Assembly: GCA_034436035.1 (NCBI GenBank) | Contig: DAOTVW010000258.1 | Location: forward strand, 1-6,728 | Reading direction: 5' to 3' | DNA: 6,728 nt | Source of the DNA: UBA4823 sp034436035 | GTDB taxonomy: Bacteria > Chloroflexota > Anaerolineae > Anaerolineales > UBA4823 | Shown here: positions 5,058 through 6,728 of the stretch, one piece after another | Layout: each line of letters starts with the position of its first letter | Numbering within the stretch: position 1 is the first letter of the stretch | Translations under genes and position numbers: made by a program | Notes under the pieces: model-generated | What the model saw: only the letters and a program-made list of their open reading frames with translations | The model's database searches: none | What the model was told of the DNA's origin: nothing

Positions 5058-6281
5058 ATGAGACCACTAATGGATAGTGTAACACTCCTACCGCCTAAAT
5101 TTGGCAAATATGGCGGGCAATATGTCCCTGAAACGCTGATGCCAGCCCTCGAAGAACTGGAACAAGCTTTTCAAAAAAGCCTGGTTGATGAGGATTTTCA
5201 AGCGGAGTTGTCTTATTTACAAAGAACGTATGTAGGACGTCCTACCCCGCTATCTCATGCCAAACGGTTGTCAGAACAAATAGGTGGAGCCCAAATTTAT
5301 CTCAAGCGGGAAGATTTAGCTCATTCAGGGGCACACAAGATAAACAATGCGCTTGCGCAGGCATTGTTGGCAAAAAGGATGGGCAAAAAACGCATCATCG
5401 CCGAAACTGGCGCCGGACAACATGGCGTGGCTACTGCAACTGCCGCGGCATTATTAGGGTTAGATTGTGTTGTCTACATGGGAAGTGTAGATATTGCTCG
5501 CCAACAGCCCAATGTCTTACGGATGAAGCTCCTTGGCGCAACGGTGCTTGCTGTCGAATCAGGATCCCAAACTCTAAAAGATGCCATCAATGAGGCAATC
5601 CGAGACTGGGTAACCAATGTCCGTACCAGCTACTATCTTTTAGGCTCTGCCTTGGGTCCTCATCCTTATCCAACCATGGTGCGCACCTTTCAATCAATTA
5701 TTGGTGAGGAAGCCCGCGCACAGATAATGGAGCAATGCGGCCGTTTGCCTGATATGTGTATTGCCTGTGTGGGTGGTGGGTCGAATGCAATTGGGCTATT
5801 TCACGCCTTTTTGGCGGATAAAGGAGTGCGGTTGATTGGAGTAGAAGCGGGGGGAAATGGAATCGCCAGCGGAAAACATGCCAGCCGATTTTCTGACCCG
5901 CTCTTAGGGCGAGAGGGTGTTTTGCATGGTTGTTACACCTATGTTCTACAAGATAAAGATGGACAGATTGCCCAAACTCATTCCATCTCCGCTGGTTTGG
6001 ATTATGCGGCGGTAGGTCCAGAGCATGTATTGCTGCGAGAAATCGGGCGGGCTGAATATACCTACGCAACCGACCAGGAGGCGCTGGCTGCATTTCATCA
6101 GCTAGCGCGCAGTGAAGGAATTTTATGCGCACTTGAATCGGCTCACGCCGTTGCCGAGGCAATAAAACGCGCTAATCAATTAGACAGGGATGCACTGATC
6201 CTCGTCAATTTATCGGGACGGGGAGATAAAGATTTAGATACAATTATGCATTCCCTGGAAGGAGGCCGAGATGGGAATTAA
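5058..6281 (+). CDS. trpB: Tryptophan synthase beta subunit
   Basis: TrpB is the PLP-dependent subunit that joins indole and serine to give tryptophan, working in an alpha2-beta2 complex with TrpA. The 407-aa protein opens with KFGKYGGQYVPETLMPAL, typical of the main TrpB1 type. It carries the PLP lysine in HSGAHKINNAL (Lys94), the catalytic Glu116 in AETGAGQHG, GPHPYP (201-206), the PLP phosphate loop GGGSNAIG (239-246) and SGRGDKD (386-392) near the end. Together with trpA next to it, this argues for a true TrpB1 rather than the solitary TrpB2. An ATG at 5040 would give 413 aa but is less well placed. The start is one base after the trpF stop, and the 3' end overlaps trpA by 11 bp. It has a single Trp, W184. 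Confidence 0.97.
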   Translation: MRPLMDSVTLLPPKFGKYGGQYVPETLMPALEELEQAFQKSLVDEDFQAELSYLQRTYVGRPTPLSHAKRLSEQIGGAQIYLKREDLAHSGAHKINNALAQALLAKRMGKKRIIAETGAGQHGVATATAAALLGLDCVVYMGSVDIARQQPNVLRMKLLGATVLAVESGSQTLKDAINEAIRDWVTNVRTSYYLLGSALGPHPYPTMVRTFQSIIGEEARAQIMEQCGRLPDMCIACVGGGSNAIGLFHAFLADKGVRLIGVEAGGNGIASGKHASRFSDPLLGREGVLHGCYTYVLQDKDGQIAQTHSISAGLDYAAVGPEHVLLREIGRAEYTYATDQEALAAFHQLARSEGILCALESAHAVAEAIKRANQLDRDALILVNLSGRGDKDLDTIMHSLEGGRDGN

Positions 6282-6728
6282 TCACATCCGATCCACTTTT
6301 GAGCAAGCGAAAAGGGAAAACCGGGCTGCCTTGATGCCTTATTTCACGCTTGGGTATCCCAATTTCGACCAATCTTTCGAGCTGATTTGTGGGATTGCAG
6401 AGAACGGCGCTGATTTAATAGAGTTAGGGGTTCCCTTTTCAGACCCTTTGGCTGATGGACCTACTATTCAGCATTCCACCCAGATAGCTCTCGAGCGAGG
6501 GATGAATGTAGAAAAAGCACTATTGCTCACGCGCGAGATAAGGAAAGCGGGAGTGAAGCAGCCATTATTGTTAATGGGATATATTAATCCGATATTGTCT
6601 TATGGTATCGAAAAATATGTGCGTGATGCCGCAGAGTGTGGGGCAGATGGATTCATTGTGCCAGATTTACCCATTCAAGAAGCCGACGAAATGCTGGCAG
6701 GGTGTAAAGCCAGCCAATTGGCATTGAT
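6271..6728 (+). CDS. trpA: Tryptophan synthase alpha subunit, cut by window end
   Basis: TrpA cleaves indole-3-glycerol phosphate into indole and glyceraldehyde 3-phosphate, passing indole to TrpB through a channel. The 152 codons present show ALMPYFTLGYP (20-30), DLIELGVPFSDPLADGPTIQ (48-67) with the catalytic acids Glu51 and Asp62, LMGYINPI (101-108) and FIVPDLP (128-134). About 110 residues are missing at the C-terminal side, judged by usual family length, because the frame is open at the window edge. The start lies inside the end of trpB with an 11-bp overlap. GGAGG (6261-6265) sits five bases upstream, suggesting coupled and roughly equal synthesis of the two subunits. No Trp is found in the visible part. 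Confidence 0.97.
   Translation, partial: MGINHIRSTFEQAKRENRAALMPYFTLGYPNFDQSFELICGIAENGADLIELGVPFSDPLADGPTIQHSTQIALERGMNVEKALLLTREIRKAGVKQPLLLMGYINPILSYGIEKYVRDAAECGADGFIVPDLPIQEADEMLAGCKASQLAL

Noticed and set aside
5698..6162. A 154-codon minus-strand frame inside trpB, and several shorter antisense frames in trpE, trpD and trpC.
   Set aside because: They mirror strongly conserved coding sequence in the other strand, with biased composition (His, Pro, Arg or Ser rich) and no family motif.

Overview
The window is a nearly complete tryptophan biosynthesis operon, trpE-trpG-trpD-trpC-trpF-trpB-trpA, all on the + strand. It is preceded by a consensus housekeeping promoter and a tryptophan-specific T-box leader. 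The order EGDCFBA, with separate trpE and trpG, separate trpC and trpF, and T-box control, suggests a Gram-positive-type or Chloroflexota (Anaerolineae-like) bacterium. The protein style and mid-range GC fit an anaerobic Chloroflexota or Clostridia-like genome. No marker in the window settles which, so the taxonomy is inference.

Layout: a TTGACA-16 bp-TATAAT promoter lies at 16-43. A leader RNA of about 330 nt runs from about 50 to the trpE ribosome binding site. It carries all the T-box landmarks: stem I with an AGAGAG motif, a GGTTGGTGAAAG distal loop and a UGG (Trp) specifier at 145-147; stem II with GAA/AGTA; a IIA/B element with CCGTTA; stem III; a T-box sequence with the UGGC acceptor-binding bulge; and an 11-bp terminator with seven Ts. 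UGGC matches a tRNA ending G-CCA, as expected for bacterial tRNA-Trp. Two things in the leader are less ordinary: an extra hairpin between IIA/B and stem III, and a second terminator-like hairpin with six Ts inside stem III.

The genes are packed tightly. trpE and trpG are 12 bp apart, trpD and trpC overlap by ATGA, trpC and trpF abut (TAAATG), trpF and trpB are one base apart, and trpB and trpA overlap by 11 bp. The only real gap is 86 bp between trpG and trpD. It holds a 19-codon open frame with a strong ribosome binding site that begins inside the end of trpG. trpA is cut by the window edge after 152 codons.

Together the enzymes convert chorismate to tryptophan: TrpE/TrpG make anthranilate, TrpD adds phosphoribosyl, TrpF isomerises, TrpC closes the indole ring, and TrpA/TrpB make tryptophan from indole-glycerol phosphate and serine. 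Uncharged tRNA-Trp should open the leader and allow transcription, and the conserved LLES motif in TrpE suggests feedback inhibition by tryptophan as a second control. The encoded proteins contain only four Trp residues in about 2,080. The window is mainly a well-known system; the unusual points are in the leader architecture and the trpG-trpD gap. No mobile elements, CRISPR arrays, tRNA or rRNA genes were seen.
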